NCBI GenBank assembly: GCA_002493965.1
Contig: DLAP01000050.1
Location: 1-14,045, forward strand
Source: Clostridiales bacterium UBA7044
Lineage (GTDB): Bacteria; Bacillota; Clostridia; Oscillospirales; Oscillospiraceae
DNA: 14,045 bases
Direction of reading: 5' to 3'
In this document: positions 1 to 7,005 of the stretch, piece by piece
Position numbering within the stretch: position 1 is the stretch's first letter
How the letters are laid out: every line of letters starts with the position of its first letter
Notes under the pieces: generated by a model
What the model was told of the DNA's origin: nothing
Databases searched by the model: none
What the model saw: only the letters and a program-made list of their open reading frames with translations
Position numbers and translations under genes: made by a program

Positions 1-54
1 ACTGCCAGTGGCAGTCATTCCACAATTATCTGCGGGCTGGTTCGCAATGACAGC
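1..54. repeat. Partial dispersed palindromic repeat at the window edge
   Basis: Bases 1-15 form a perfect palindrome (ACTGCCA, one central base, TGGCAGT). A further inverted pair, GTCATT at 14-19 and AATGAC at 46-51, brackets the rest. The minus strand reads TCATTGCGAACCAGCCCGC, a core that I recall as a recurrent intergenic repeat in gut Clostridia. That recollection is not verified here, and no second copy lies in this window. The element probably continues to the left, so its full extent is unknown. Confidence 0.5.
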
Positions 55-124
55 TTGATTTTTTGGCTTTTTTGACACGTTGAAATGCGCTGTGCGCATT
101 GATTTTCTGGAAAGGGAGAGAGAG

Positions 125-1078
125 ATGGGATTTGAGGCGCTGCTGGGGAACGATCAGCTGAAAGAAAACCTGGCCCAAAGCATCGGAAAAGGACACATTT
201 CCCATTTCTACCTGATCTCTGGACCGGAAGGGTCCGGAAAGCGGACCCTGGCAAGGCTGCTGGCCGCCGCGATCCTGTGCCGGGGAGAGCAGAAACCCTG
301 CCTGCACTGCGCTGCCTGCCGGAAGGTGCTGGATGGCAGCCATCCGGACTTCATCACCGTGGACGATCCGGAGAAGAAGACCGTCACCGTGGACCTGATC
401 CGGCAGGCCCGGGCGGATATTTACATCCGGCCCAATGAATCGGAGTATAAAATCTATCTGTTCCCCAGAGCTCAGGACATGGGCCTGCCAGGACAGAACG
501 CCCTGCTGAAGGTGCTGGAGGAGCCGCCTGCCTATGGCGTGTTTCTTCTGCTGACGGATAATCCGGATAAGCTGCTGCCTACGGTCCGCTCCCGGTGTAC
601 GGAGCTTGCTTTGCAGCCGCTTCCGGAGGACATGATGCGTAAAGCCCTGACCCGGGACTATCCGAAATGCGGCGGGGAGGAAATCGAGGCGGCGCTGGCG
701 CGAAGCGGGGGTTTTCTGGGTCAGGCAAAGGGACTGCTGGAAAGCGGCGGTGAAGTGACGCCCCAGACAATGAGCTTTGTGGACGCCCTGGCAGAAAAAA
801 ACACGCTGCTGCTGATGCAGACCCTGGTCCCCATGGAGAAGTGGAAACGGGATGCCCTCAGCGAGATTCTGTCTGCCTGGCTGGAGATTACAGAGGGGGC
901 TCTGCTGGGCCGCAGCGGGGTCCGGGTCCTTTCGCCCCAATCCCGGAAGCTGGCCCGGGAGAGAACCGGCGGCGAGCTGCATGACGCGGCAAAGTGTCTT
1001 CGAAAGGCACTGGACTATACGGGAAGCAATGTTTCCCCCGCCGCCGTCTGCGGATATCTGGAGTGGGCATTGCAGTAA
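125..1078 (+). CDS. holB: DNA polymerase III subunit delta prime (clamp loader)
   Basis: This is an AAA+ subunit of the replicative clamp loader, which opens and places the beta sliding clamp on primed DNA. The 317-residue product has a Walker A loop GPEGSGKRT at residues 33-41, and a zinc module of four cysteines (C52, C59, C62, C65) inserted right after it, as in HolB/DnaX proteins. A sensor-type SRC motif lies at 156-158 in TVRSRC. The start at 125 is chosen because a purine-rich GGAAAGGGAGAG site lies just before it; an upstream in-frame TTG at 80 has no such site and would add 15 unrelated residues. The gene is followed at 45 bp by ricT, the same order as holB-yaaT in Bacillus subtilis. 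No tmk-like gene is visible upstream, where a repeat lies instead. Confidence 0.93.
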   Translation: MGFEALLGNDQLKENLAQSIGKGHISHFYLISGPEGSGKRTLARLLAAAILCRGEQKPCLHCAACRKVLDGSHPDFITVDDPEKKTVTVDLIRQARADIYIRPNESEYKIYLFPRAQDMGLPGQNALLKVLEEPPAYGVFLLLTDNPDKLLPTVRSRCTELALQPLPEDMMRKALTRDYPKCGGEEIEAALARSGGFLGQAKGLLESGGEVTPQTMSFVDALAEKNTLLLMQTLVPMEKWKRDALSEILSAWLEITEGALLGRSGVRVLSPQSRKLARERTGGELHDAAKCLRKALDYTGSNVSPAAVCGYLEWALQ

Positions 1079-1123
1079 AAATGAGCAGAATAGGCTATGA
1101 CCGAGGATATAAGGAGTATGTTC

Positions 1124-2326
1124 ATGGAAGAAACGAAGAACGCCGGGGCGGAGACCGCCGTTGAGGTGGTGGACATTCAGTTCCGCCCGGGGCAGAAGGT
1201 TTATTATTTTGATCCGGCTGGGGTAACGCTGACCCCCGGCGACCATGTGATCATCGACACGGCCAGAGGGGCGGAATTTGGCATCTGCGCCGGAGGAAAC
1301 CATCAGATTCCCCAGAAGGATGTGGTGGCCCCCCTGCGGCAGGTGATTCGCCGGGCAACGACCCAGGACGAGAAGACGGCAGCGGACAACCGGGCCAAGG
1401 AAAAACGGGCCTACGATGTGTGTCTGGAGAAAATCGCGGAGCACGGGCTGGATATGCAGCTGGTGTCCGCGGAAATGGCCTTCGACGGCAGTAAGATTCT
1501 ATTCTACTTCACCGCCGACGAGCGGGTGGATTTCCGGGAACTGGTGAAGAATCTGGCATCTGTGTTCCACACCCGGATCGAGCTGCGGCAGATTGGCGTC
1601 CGGGACAAGGCGAAGATGGTAGGCGGTCTGGGCATCTGCGGCAGACCCTTCTGCTGCGCCAGCTTCCTGGAGGACTTCCAGCCGGTGTCCATTAAGATGG
1701 CGAAGACCCAGAACCTCAGCCTGAATCCCACCAAGATTTCCGGCACCTGCGGCAGGCTCATGTGCTGCCTGAAGTACGAGCAGGACGCCTATGAGGACCT
1801 GATCCGCAATAGCCCCCGGGTGGATTCCTTTGTGGATACCCCGGAGGGCCGGGGCACCGTCATTGATACGGAGCTGCTGCGCCAGCGGGTGAAGGTCCGG
1901 ATGGAGGAGGCCCCGGACACCATCTCGGTCTTCTCCAATGAGGATATTGCGGTGCTTCGCAGCGGCAAGGCAAAGAAGAACGATCCCCCCATTCCGGCAG
2001 ACCTGGCTCCCATTTCCGGAGGTGGAAAGCGGGAGAGCCGGAAGGAGCCGGAGGAGGAGAAAATGGTGCTGGAACCCATCCGGTTCCGGTACAGTACGGA
2101 GACCCTGGTAGACGAGCCGGAGAAGGCGGAAGAAAAGACTGCCCGCCCCCGTTCCCGCCGCCGCAGAGAGGGGGAAAAGGCCCAGACACCCGAAACGCCC
2201 CGACAGGAGCCGGTGAAGGAACCGGGAAAACCCGCAGAAGGGGAAAAAGAGCAGCGCCGGAGAAATCCCCACCGCCGCCCGGGGAACCGCCGCCCCAAGC
2301 CGCCGAAGACCGGCGCGGAAGGGTAA
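1124..2326 (+). CDS. ricT: PSP1-domain protein RicT (YaaT), regulator of RNase Y
   Basis: The product belongs to the PSP1/YaaT family. In B. subtilis RicT forms the RicA-RicF-RicT complex, which carries 4Fe-4S clusters and promotes RNase Y-dependent mRNA maturation. The family's two cysteine motifs are intact: CGRPFCC (C172, C177, C178) and CGRLMCC (C209, C214, C215). The start at 1124 is chosen because AAGGAG (1111-1116) sits 7 bases before it; ATGs at 1097 and 1118 are in frame but badly spaced. The protein is 400 residues against about 275 in B. subtilis. The excess is a low-complexity tail from about residue 285 on, rich in K, R, E and P and ending in a strongly basic RRRNPHRRPGNRRPK run. 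The usual next gene, yabA, is absent; a terminator follows. Confidence 0.92.
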   Translation: MEETKNAGAETAVEVVDIQFRPGQKVYYFDPAGVTLTPGDHVIIDTARGAEFGICAGGNHQIPQKDVVAPLRQVIRRATTQDEKTAADNRAKEKRAYDVCLEKIAEHGLDMQLVSAEMAFDGSKILFYFTADERVDFRELVKNLASVFHTRIELRQIGVRDKAKMVGGLGICGRPFCCASFLEDFQPVSIKMAKTQNLSLNPTKISGTCGRLMCCLKYEQDAYEDLIRNSPRVDSFVDTPEGRGTVIDTELLRQRVKVRMEEAPDTISVFSNEDIAVLRSGKAKKNDPPIPADLAPISGGGKRESRKEPEEEKMVLEPIRFRYSTETLVDEPEKAEEKTARPRSRRRREGEKAQTPETPRQEPVKEPGKPAEGEKEQRRRNPHRRPGNRRPKPPKTGAEG

Positions 2327-2333
2327 TCACAAT

Positions 2334-2377
2334 AAAAGTACCGATTTCTCTGATTTTTCAGGGGAATCGGTGCTTTT
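2334..2377. terminator. Hairpin terminator after ricT
   Basis: The left arm AAAAGTACCGATT (2334-2346) pairs with AATCGGTGCTTTT (2365-2377), with one G-T wobble. An inner CTGA/TCAG pair extends the stem. It begins 7 bp after the ricT stop, and the A-rich and T-rich flanks suit termination in either direction. It separates holB-ricT from the DUF554 gene. Confidence 0.75.
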
Positions 2378-2419
2378 GAAAATGCATAAATCCAGAAGAA
2401 GTTAGCAGGTAATAGAGAA

Positions 2420-3145
2420 ATGGTAGGAATGGGGACAATCATAAATTGTGCCGGCATTGCAGCCGGTGGACTGACAGGCCATTTTATCGGCAGGATGTTT
2501 TGCCAGGAGCAGCAGGATGCGCTGACGAAAGTATGCGGGGTGAGCACGCTGTTTATCGCCATTGCCGGCGCAATGGAGGGGATGCTGAAAATAGAAAATG
2601 GCGCGCTCAGCAGCGGGAAGACCATGCTTGTGGTGCTTTGTCTGGCCATTGGCACCATCCTTGGTGAGCTGCTCGGAATCGAGAAGGGTTTCCAGAAACT
2701 TGGCGAATGGCTAAAGAACAAAACAGGAAACAGTGGGGACGCGAAGTTTGTCAATGCTTTTGTTACCGCGTCACTGACGGTGTGCATTGGCGCCATGGCC
2801 ATTGTAGGCGCCATTCAGGATGGAATTTTAGGGGATTACGCTACGCTTTCTGTCAAAGCGGTGTTGGACTTCATCATTATCGCAGTCATGACATCCTCCA
2901 TGGGAAAGGGCTGTGCTTTTTCTGTGATTCCTGTTTTTGTATTTGAAGGCGTGATCACGCTGCTTGCCCGGCTGGTTTCACCGGTCATGACCGACCTGGC
3001 CGTTTCTTATCTGTCCCTCATAGGCTCCATCCTGATATTTTGCGTCGGCGTGAATCTTATATGGGGGAATAAAATTCGGGTAGCGAATATGCTTCCCGCG
3101 GTATTATTGGCCGTGCTTGCCGCATATTTGCCGTTGGAATTTTGA
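2420..3145 (+). CDS. DUF554 family membrane protein
   Basis: The 241-residue product opens with MVGMGTIINCAGIAAGGLTG, the family's characteristic N-terminus (usually M-x-GTIIN...GG), and is full length for DUF554 (YdfK/YqgA-type). Hydrophobic stretches suggest about six to seven membrane segments, for instance at the N-terminus, around VVLCLAIGTILGELLGI, VCIGAMAIVGAIQDGILG and ILIFCVGVNLIWG. The family has glycine-rich half-repeats; its function is unknown, and a transporter-like role is only a guess. The start may be 2420 or 2429; neither has a strong ribosome binding site, and 2429 matches the family N-terminus more tightly. The next gene follows at 43 bp on the same strand, so the two may share a transcript. 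Confidence 0.88.
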   Translation: MVGMGTIINCAGIAAGGLTGHFIGRMFCQEQQDALTKVCGVSTLFIAIAGAMEGMLKIENGALSSGKTMLVVLCLAIGTILGELLGIEKGFQKLGEWLKNKTGNSGDAKFVNAFVTASLTVCIGAMAIVGAIQDGILGDYATLSVKAVLDFIIIAVMTSSMGKGCAFSVIPVFVFEGVITLLARLVSPVMTDLAVSYLSLIGSILIFCVGVNLIWGNKIRVANMLPAVLLAVLAAYLPLEF

Positions 3146-3188
3146 AAGATTTTGATTTGCCGGGATTGACATAGCGAAAGGACATAGT

Positions 3189-3887
3189 ATGGTGGACAGC
3201 AGACAGGTCAAAGAGATTCTATTGGGATTGGGAGCGGATCTATGCGGGATCGCAAGCATCGATCGGTTTCATGACGCGCCGAAAGGGTATCATCCTACCG
3301 ATGTTTTACCGACTTGCAAATCGGTCATTTCCTTTGCTTGCAGATTTCCGGCAGGAACGTTAAGCTGTAACTCCCCGGTACCCTATACAAGGGTGAGAAA
3401 TTCCATTACACCCAAAATGGACGCAATAGCCCTTGATTTCTGCATCGAAATGGAAAAACATCACATCGCCTGTGTCCCAATCCCAACAAACGAAAATCAA
3501 TGGGATGAAAATATGGGGAGATGGCGCTCAATTATTTCTCAAAAGCACGCGGCACAGGCGGCGGGATTGGGTACGATCGGGAGACACTCTCTGCTGATTA
3601 CGCCGGAATTTGGAAGTATGGTTTGGCTGGGAGCCGTTTTGTGCGAACAGGAACTGGAATGCGACGAATTAAAAGAGAATATTTGCGATAACTGCAATGC
3701 CTGCGTAAAGGCCTGCCCCGTAAACGCGCTGGCGGATTCCGAGTTAGCCCAGCAGACGTGCTGGGATTATGCCTTTGGTGATGATGTGGCAACACAAACC
3801 TGGGTCATTCGCTGCCATCAGTGCAGAGACGTTTGTCCTTATAATCTGGGAACAGAAAATTTGTTTATAAAGAAAATGAACCCATAG
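3189..3887 (+). CDS. QueG-like double 4Fe-4S cluster protein
   Basis: The 232-residue product resembles epoxyqueuosine reductase (QueG) across its catalytic and ferredoxin-like parts, with SQKHAAQAAGLGTIGRHSLL (from about residue 117) and GSMVWLGAVL. The first cluster motif is C166-x2-C169-x2-C172-x3-C176-P. The second is made of C191 plus C209-x2-C212-x3-C216-P, the split arrangement seen in QueG. True QueG is about 310-385 residues; this protein stops right after the second motif and so lacks the C-terminal HEAT-like part. It is probably a member of the short paralogous family of B12/4Fe-4S reductases, whose substrates are mostly unknown, rather than a proven queuosine enzyme. The start at 3189 follows AAAGGA (3177-3182) with a 6-base spacer. 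Stretches sampled by eye are about 45-48% GC, lower than neighbouring genes. Confidence 0.8.
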   Translation: MVDSRQVKEILLGLGADLCGIASIDRFHDAPKGYHPTDVLPTCKSVISFACRFPAGTLSCNSPVPYTRVRNSITPKMDAIALDFCIEMEKHHIACVPIPTNENQWDENMGRWRSIISQKHAAQAAGLGTIGRHSLLITPEFGSMVWLGAVLCEQELECDELKENICDNCNACVKACPVNALADSELAQQTCWDYAFGDDVATQTWVIRCHQCRDVCPYNLGTENLFIKKMNP

Positions 3888-3896
3888 AAAACGCAT

Positions 3897-3936
3897 ATCC
3901 CCGCTGTTTCACTGACTAAGGCGAAACAGCGGGGAT
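3897..3936. terminator. Bidirectional terminator between convergent genes
   Basis: A perfect 14-bp stem, ATCCCCGCTGTTTC (3897-3910) against GAAACAGCGGGGAT (3923-3936), encloses a 12-base loop. It lies between the stop of the QueG-like gene (plus strand) and the stop of argH (minus strand, 3 bp away), so it can serve both. The T-tracts are short, so efficiency is uncertain. Confidence 0.8.
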
Positions 3937-3939
3937 GTA

Positions 3940-5313
3940 TTATACCAGCATTTGTTTTACATAGTCGATTTGGGCTTCTACAGAGGCAAGGGAGGTGCCG
4001 CCCTCGCTGATCCGTTTCCCTACGCAGGTTTCCAGGGAGATTTCTTCGTACAGGTCTTCTCCGAAGAGACTGCTGTACTTCTGATATTCGGAAAAGGGCA
4101 GGGTTTCCAGCACTTTTCCCTCCCGGATGCACTGGGCTACGATCTGGCCGGAAAGCTTATAGGCCGACCGGAAGGGCAGCCCCTTCTTCACCAGATAGTC
4201 TGCCAGGTCCGTGGCGTTTATGAAACCGCCCTGGGCGGCTTTCTTCATGTTCTCCGGCTTTGCCGTCATGGTTTCCACCATGGGCGCAAACACCTTGAGG
4301 CACATTTTCACCGTGTCCACGGCGTCGAAAACGGCCTCCTTGTCCTCCTGCATATCCTTATTGTAGGCCAGAGGCAGGCCCTTCAGGGTGGTGAGCATGG
4401 CCATCAGGTCCCCATAGACCCGGCCGGTCTTGCCCCGGGTCAGCTCCGCCATGTCGGGATTCTTCTTCTGGGGCATGATGGAGGAGCCGGTGGTATAGGC
4501 ATCCGACAGGGAGATGAACTGGAACTCCCAGCTGGACCAGAGAATCAGTTCCTCGGAAAACCGGCTCAGGTGCATCATCACTGTGGCAAGACAGGAAAGC
4601 AGTTCCACGCAGAAATCCCGGTCAGAGACTCCATCCAAGGAGTTTTTTGCCACGTCATCAAAGCCCAGGGCCTTTGCCTCCATCCGCCGGTCGGTGGGAT
4701 AGGTGGTCCCCGCCAGAGCGCAGCAGCCGATGGGGGAGACATTCATCCGCTTGCGGCAGTCGCGCAAACGGTCCAGATCCCGCAGGAGCATCATGGCATA
4801 GCATAAGAGGTGGTGGGAAAACAGAATGGGCTGGGCACGCTGTAAATGGGTGTAGCCCGGCATGATGACGGTCTTGTTTTCTTCCGCTTGATGCAAAATG
4901 GCACCTAACAGGTTCTTAATCAGTCCGGTGATTTCGTCCACCTCAGAGCGCAGATACATTCTTAAATCCAGGGCCACCTGATCATTCCGACTCCGGGCAG
5001 TGTGAAGCTTTTTTCCCACGTCTCCCAGCCGCCCGGTGAGCACCTGCTCCACAAACATGTGGATATCCTCACAGCTTAGATCGATTTGGAGGGCGCCGGA
5101 CTGGAGATCCTCCAGGACTCCCTGAAGGCCATCGATCAGGGTATCCGCTTCCTTCTGGGACAGAATGCCCGTGGCTCCCAGCATGGCGGCGTGGGCCATG
5201 GAGCCGGTGATGTCCTGGACATACATCCGGCTGTCAAAGGAAATGGAGGAATTGAAATCGTCTGCAATGCTGCTGGTTTCGCCGGAAACGCGGCCTGCCC
5301 ATAGTTTCGCCAT
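3940..5313 (-). CDS. argH: Argininosuccinate lyase
   Basis: The enzyme splits argininosuccinate into arginine and fumarate, the last step of arginine synthesis, as a cytoplasmic tetramer. The 457-residue product is the usual length. It carries the fumarase/aspartase superfamily signature GSSIMPQKKNPD at residues 276-287, which holds the catalytic serine loop, as well as TARSRNDQVALD (105-116) and YTHLQRAQP (154-162) of the active site. The N-terminus MAKLWAGRVSGET is typical. The start is supported by AAGGAG 8 bases upstream (complement of 5322-5327). It lies downstream of argG on the same strand but is separated by 239 bp that hold a repeat element. No promoter of its own is obvious, so it is probably read through from argG. 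Confidence 0.97.
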   Translation of the reverse strand: MAKLWAGRVSGETSSIADDFNSSISFDSRMYVQDITGSMAHAAMLGATGILSQKEADTLIDGLQGVLEDLQSGALQIDLSCEDIHMFVEQVLTGRLGDVGKKLHTARSRNDQVALDLRMYLRSEVDEITGLIKNLLGAILHQAEENKTVIMPGYTHLQRAQPILFSHHLLCYAMMLLRDLDRLRDCRKRMNVSPIGCCALAGTTYPTDRRMEAKALGFDDVAKNSLDGVSDRDFCVELLSCLATVMMHLSRFSEELILWSSWEFQFISLSDAYTTGSSIMPQKKNPDMAELTRGKTGRVYGDLMAMLTTLKGLPLAYNKDMQEDKEAVFDAVDTVKMCLKVFAPMVETMTAKPENMKKAAQGGFINATDLADYLVKKGLPFRSAYKLSGQIVAQCIREGKVLETLPFSEYQKYSSLFGEDLYEEISLETCVGKRISEGGTSLASVEAQIDYVKQMLV

Positions 5314-5353
5314 AGGATAAACTCCTTCTCGTCGTTTGGGGAAGCGACGAATT

Positions 5354-5551
5354 TTAGTGAATAGTGAAGAGTGAATAGTGAATAGGTAAGGAATCGCCTT
5401 CGGCGATAAATTAAAAAGTTATTTTGAAGGTAATATCTTTTTACGGAATCGTAAATAGGGAACCGGTGCAGCATTCTAAGGAAATTTTTCAAATCATCGC
5501 CGCAGGCGATACCACACTTATTCACTATTCACTATTACCTATTCACTCTTT
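5354..5551. repeat. MITE-like element with inverted ends between argG and argH
   Basis: The left end has four 7-bp tandem units at 5356-5383 (AGTGAAT, AGTGAAG, AGTGAAT, AGTGAAT). The right end has four inverted units at 5520-5547 (ATTCACT, ATTCACT, ATTACCT, ATTCACT). Next to each tract lies a small palindrome, TCGCCTTCGGCGA (5394-5406) on the left and TCGCCGCAGGCGA (5498-5510, approximately) on the right. Together 5369-5407 and 5496-5534 make imperfect inverted repeats of about 39 bp. The roughly 90-bp interior is AT-rich and has no credible gene. The architecture is that of a non-autonomous mobile or palindromic dispersed repeat; the exact ends and any target duplication are unclear. Confidence 0.7.
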
Positions 5552-5552
5552 A

Positions 5553-6773
5553 TTACAGCTTTCCCTGCTCCCGCAGCGCCTGCACCTTAGTGGGCAGACC
5601 CCACAGATTAATGAATCCGGCGGCCTGGGCCTGGTCGTAGTCGCTTTCACCGAAGGTCACCAGGTTCTCGGAGTACAGAGAGTAGGGAGAGGTAGTACCG
5701 GCGGGAATGATGTTGCCCTTGTAGAGCTTCAGCTTCACCGTGCCGGTGACATATTCGTTGGCCTTGTTGGCAAAAGCGGTCATGGCCTCCTGGGCGGGGG
5801 TGTACCACTTGCCGTTATAGATCATGTCGGCATAGTCTACCGCCAGCTTCTGCTTGATGTGCAGGGTCTCCTTGTCCATGGTTAGCATTTCCAGCTGCTG
5901 ATGGGCAAAGTACAAAATAGTGCCGCCGGGGGTCTCGTAGACGCCCCGATCCTTCATGCCTACCAGCCGGTTTTCCACGATGTCAATAATGCCGATGCCG
6001 TTGGCACCGCCCAGAGCGTTCAGCTTTTCGATGATCTTGGAGGCCTTCATCTTCTCGCCGTCAATGGCTACCGGCGCGCCGGCTTCAAAGTCCAGCGTCA
6101 CATAGGTGGGCACGTCGGGAGCGGCCATGGGGGAGACGCCCATTTCCAGGAAACCGGGCTTGTCGTAATCCGGCTCATTGGAAGGGTCTTCCAGATCCAG
6201 ACCCTCGTGGCTCAGGTGCCACAGGTTCTTGTCTTTGGAATAGTTGGTCTCCCGGCTGATTTTCAGGGGGATCTTGTGGGCCTCTGCGTAGTCAATCTCT
6301 TCCTCCCGGGACTTGATGTCCCACTCCCGCCAGGGGGCGATGATCTTCATGTTGGGAGCAAACCGCTTGATGGCCAGCTCAAACCGCACCTGATCGTTGC
6401 CCTTGCCGGTGGCGCCGTGGGCGATGGCGTCGGCACCCTCTGCCAAAGCAATTTCGGCCAGCTTTTTACCGATAACCGGACGGGCAAAGGCGGTGCCCAG
6501 CAGGTAGGTTTCATACTTGGCTCCCATTTTCAGGGAGGGGATGATGATATCGTCCACCATCTCGTCCACCAGATCCGCTACGATCAGCTTGCTGGCGCCG
6601 GTGGCGATGGCCTTTTCCTCCAGCCCTTCCAGTTCATCCGCCTGGCCCACGTTGCCTGCCACGGCGATGATCTCGGGACTTCCGTAGTTTTCCTTCAGCC
6701 AGGGAATGATAATGGATGTGTCCAGCCCACCGGAATAGGCAAGGACGATTTTCTTAATGGAATTCTGTGGCAT
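5553..6773 (-). CDS. argG: Argininosuccinate synthase
   Basis: The enzyme joins citrulline and aspartate with ATP to give argininosuccinate, the penultimate step of arginine synthesis. The 406-residue product has the N-type ATP pyrophosphatase loop AYSGGLDTS at residues 12-20 and the substrate-binding GATGKGNDQVRFE segment at about 115-127, and is the standard length. The start at 6773 is chosen over an in-frame ATG at 6803 because GGAGGT lies 7 bases before it (complement of 6781-6786), and MPQNSIKKIVLAYSGG is the expected family N-terminus. argG is the first gene of the argG-argH unit and lies behind a perfect-consensus promoter with ArgR-box-like palindromes, so arginine repression is likely. 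Confidence 0.97.
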   Translation of the reverse strand: MPQNSIKKIVLAYSGGLDTSIIIPWLKENYGSPEIIAVAGNVGQADELEGLEEKAIATGASKLIVADLVDEMVDDIIIPSLKMGAKYETYLLGTAFARPVIGKKLAEIALAEGADAIAHGATGKGNDQVRFELAIKRFAPNMKIIAPWREWDIKSREEEIDYAEAHKIPLKISRETNYSKDKNLWHLSHEGLDLEDPSNEPDYDKPGFLEMGVSPMAAPDVPTYVTLDFEAGAPVAIDGEKMKASKIIEKLNALGGANGIGIIDIVENRLVGMKDRGVYETPGGTILYFAHQQLEMLTMDKETLHIKQKLAVDYADMIYNGKWYTPAQEAMTAFANKANEYVTGTVKLKLYKGNIIPAGTTSPYSLYSENLVTFGESDYDQAQAAGFINLWGLPTKVQALREQGKL

Positions 6774-6788
6774 AATGATTACCTCCGA

Positions 6789-6803
6789 ATGAATAATATT
6801 CAT
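6789..6803. promoter_or_regulatory. ArgR-box-like palindrome in the argG leader
   Basis: ATGAATAATATTCAT is a perfect palindrome around one central base; with flanking bases it reads AATGAATAATATTCATT (6788-6804). It matches the TGAAT...ATTCA pattern of ArgR/AhrC operators, with a spacing one base shorter than the E. coli consensus. It lies between the promoter and the argG ribosome binding site, so bound repressor could block transcription. Assignment to ArgR is an inference. Confidence 0.6.
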
Positions 6804-6826
6804 TTCTTATTCGCAACAATACGGGA

Positions 6827-6855
6827 ATTATACGCCAATATGCATGAATTGTCAA
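6827..6855 (-). promoter_or_regulatory. Sigma-A promoter of argG-argH
   Basis: On the minus strand TTGACA (complement of 6850-6855) is followed by a 17-base spacer and TATAAT (complement of 6827-6832). Both hexamers and the spacing are perfect consensus. Transcription would begin near 6820, giving a leader of about 45 bases before argG. So strong a core promoter fits a gene controlled mainly by repression, and ArgR-like palindromes flank it. Confidence 0.88.
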
Positions 6856-6861
6856 TCGGTT

Positions 6862-6875
6862 ATGAATATATTCAT
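6862..6875. promoter_or_regulatory. ArgR-box-like palindrome upstream of the argG -35
   Basis: ATGAATATATTCAT is a perfect 14-bp palindrome just upstream of the -35 hexamer, related to the 6789-6803 site. A further half-site, CATGAATT, lies at 6843-6850 in the spacer next to the -35. Two operators flanking a promoter suit binding by hexameric ArgR. The link to ArgR rests on the motif alone. Confidence 0.55.
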
Positions 6876-6959
6876 GACGTTATTCGCTTTTTTGGATAGA
6901 TAACCGGTATCGGGCTGCCTTTTGAAGCCGGTACTGGGTAAAATCCACAATTTGGGCAG

Positions 6960-6992
6960 AAAAAACCGTGGGCAGGTCGGGCCTGCCCACGG
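6960..6992 (-). terminator. Intrinsic terminator of the C39-like peptidase gene
   Basis: A perfect 11-bp stem, CCGTGGGCAGG (6966-6976) against CCTGCCCACGG (6982-6992), has a 5-base loop. On the minus strand it is followed directly by six T residues (complement of 6960-6965). It begins about 13 bp after the minus-strand stop at 7006. Confidence 0.9.
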
Positions 6993-7005
6993 GGATGTAA
7001 GAACG

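Noticed and set aside
69..100. TTGACA upstream of holB as a possible promoter
   Set aside because: No -10 hexamer lies at 16-18 bases; the expected place is occupied by GCGCAT, part of a hairpin.
26..1444. Long open frame (472 codons) on the minus strand opposite holB and ricT
   Set aside because: It lies antisense to two well-supported genes, has no domain similarity that I recognise and is Q/G/L/H-rich as expected for a shadow frame of GC-rich coding DNA.
3166..3171. TTGACA before the QueG-like gene
   Set aside because: Only 17 bases separate it from the start codon, which leaves no room for a -10 and a transcript start upstream of the ribosome binding site.
3952..4806. Open frame of 284 codons on the plus strand opposite argH
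   Set aside because: Antisense shadow of argH; no signals and no family match.
5136..5525. Minus-strand frame of 129 codons covering the repeat and the argH start
   Set aside because: It mostly translates the repeat element and then runs out of frame into argH, so it is not a gene.
5901..6899. Open frame of 332 codons on the plus strand opposite argG
   Set aside because: Antisense to argG and across its promoter, with no recognisable protein family.
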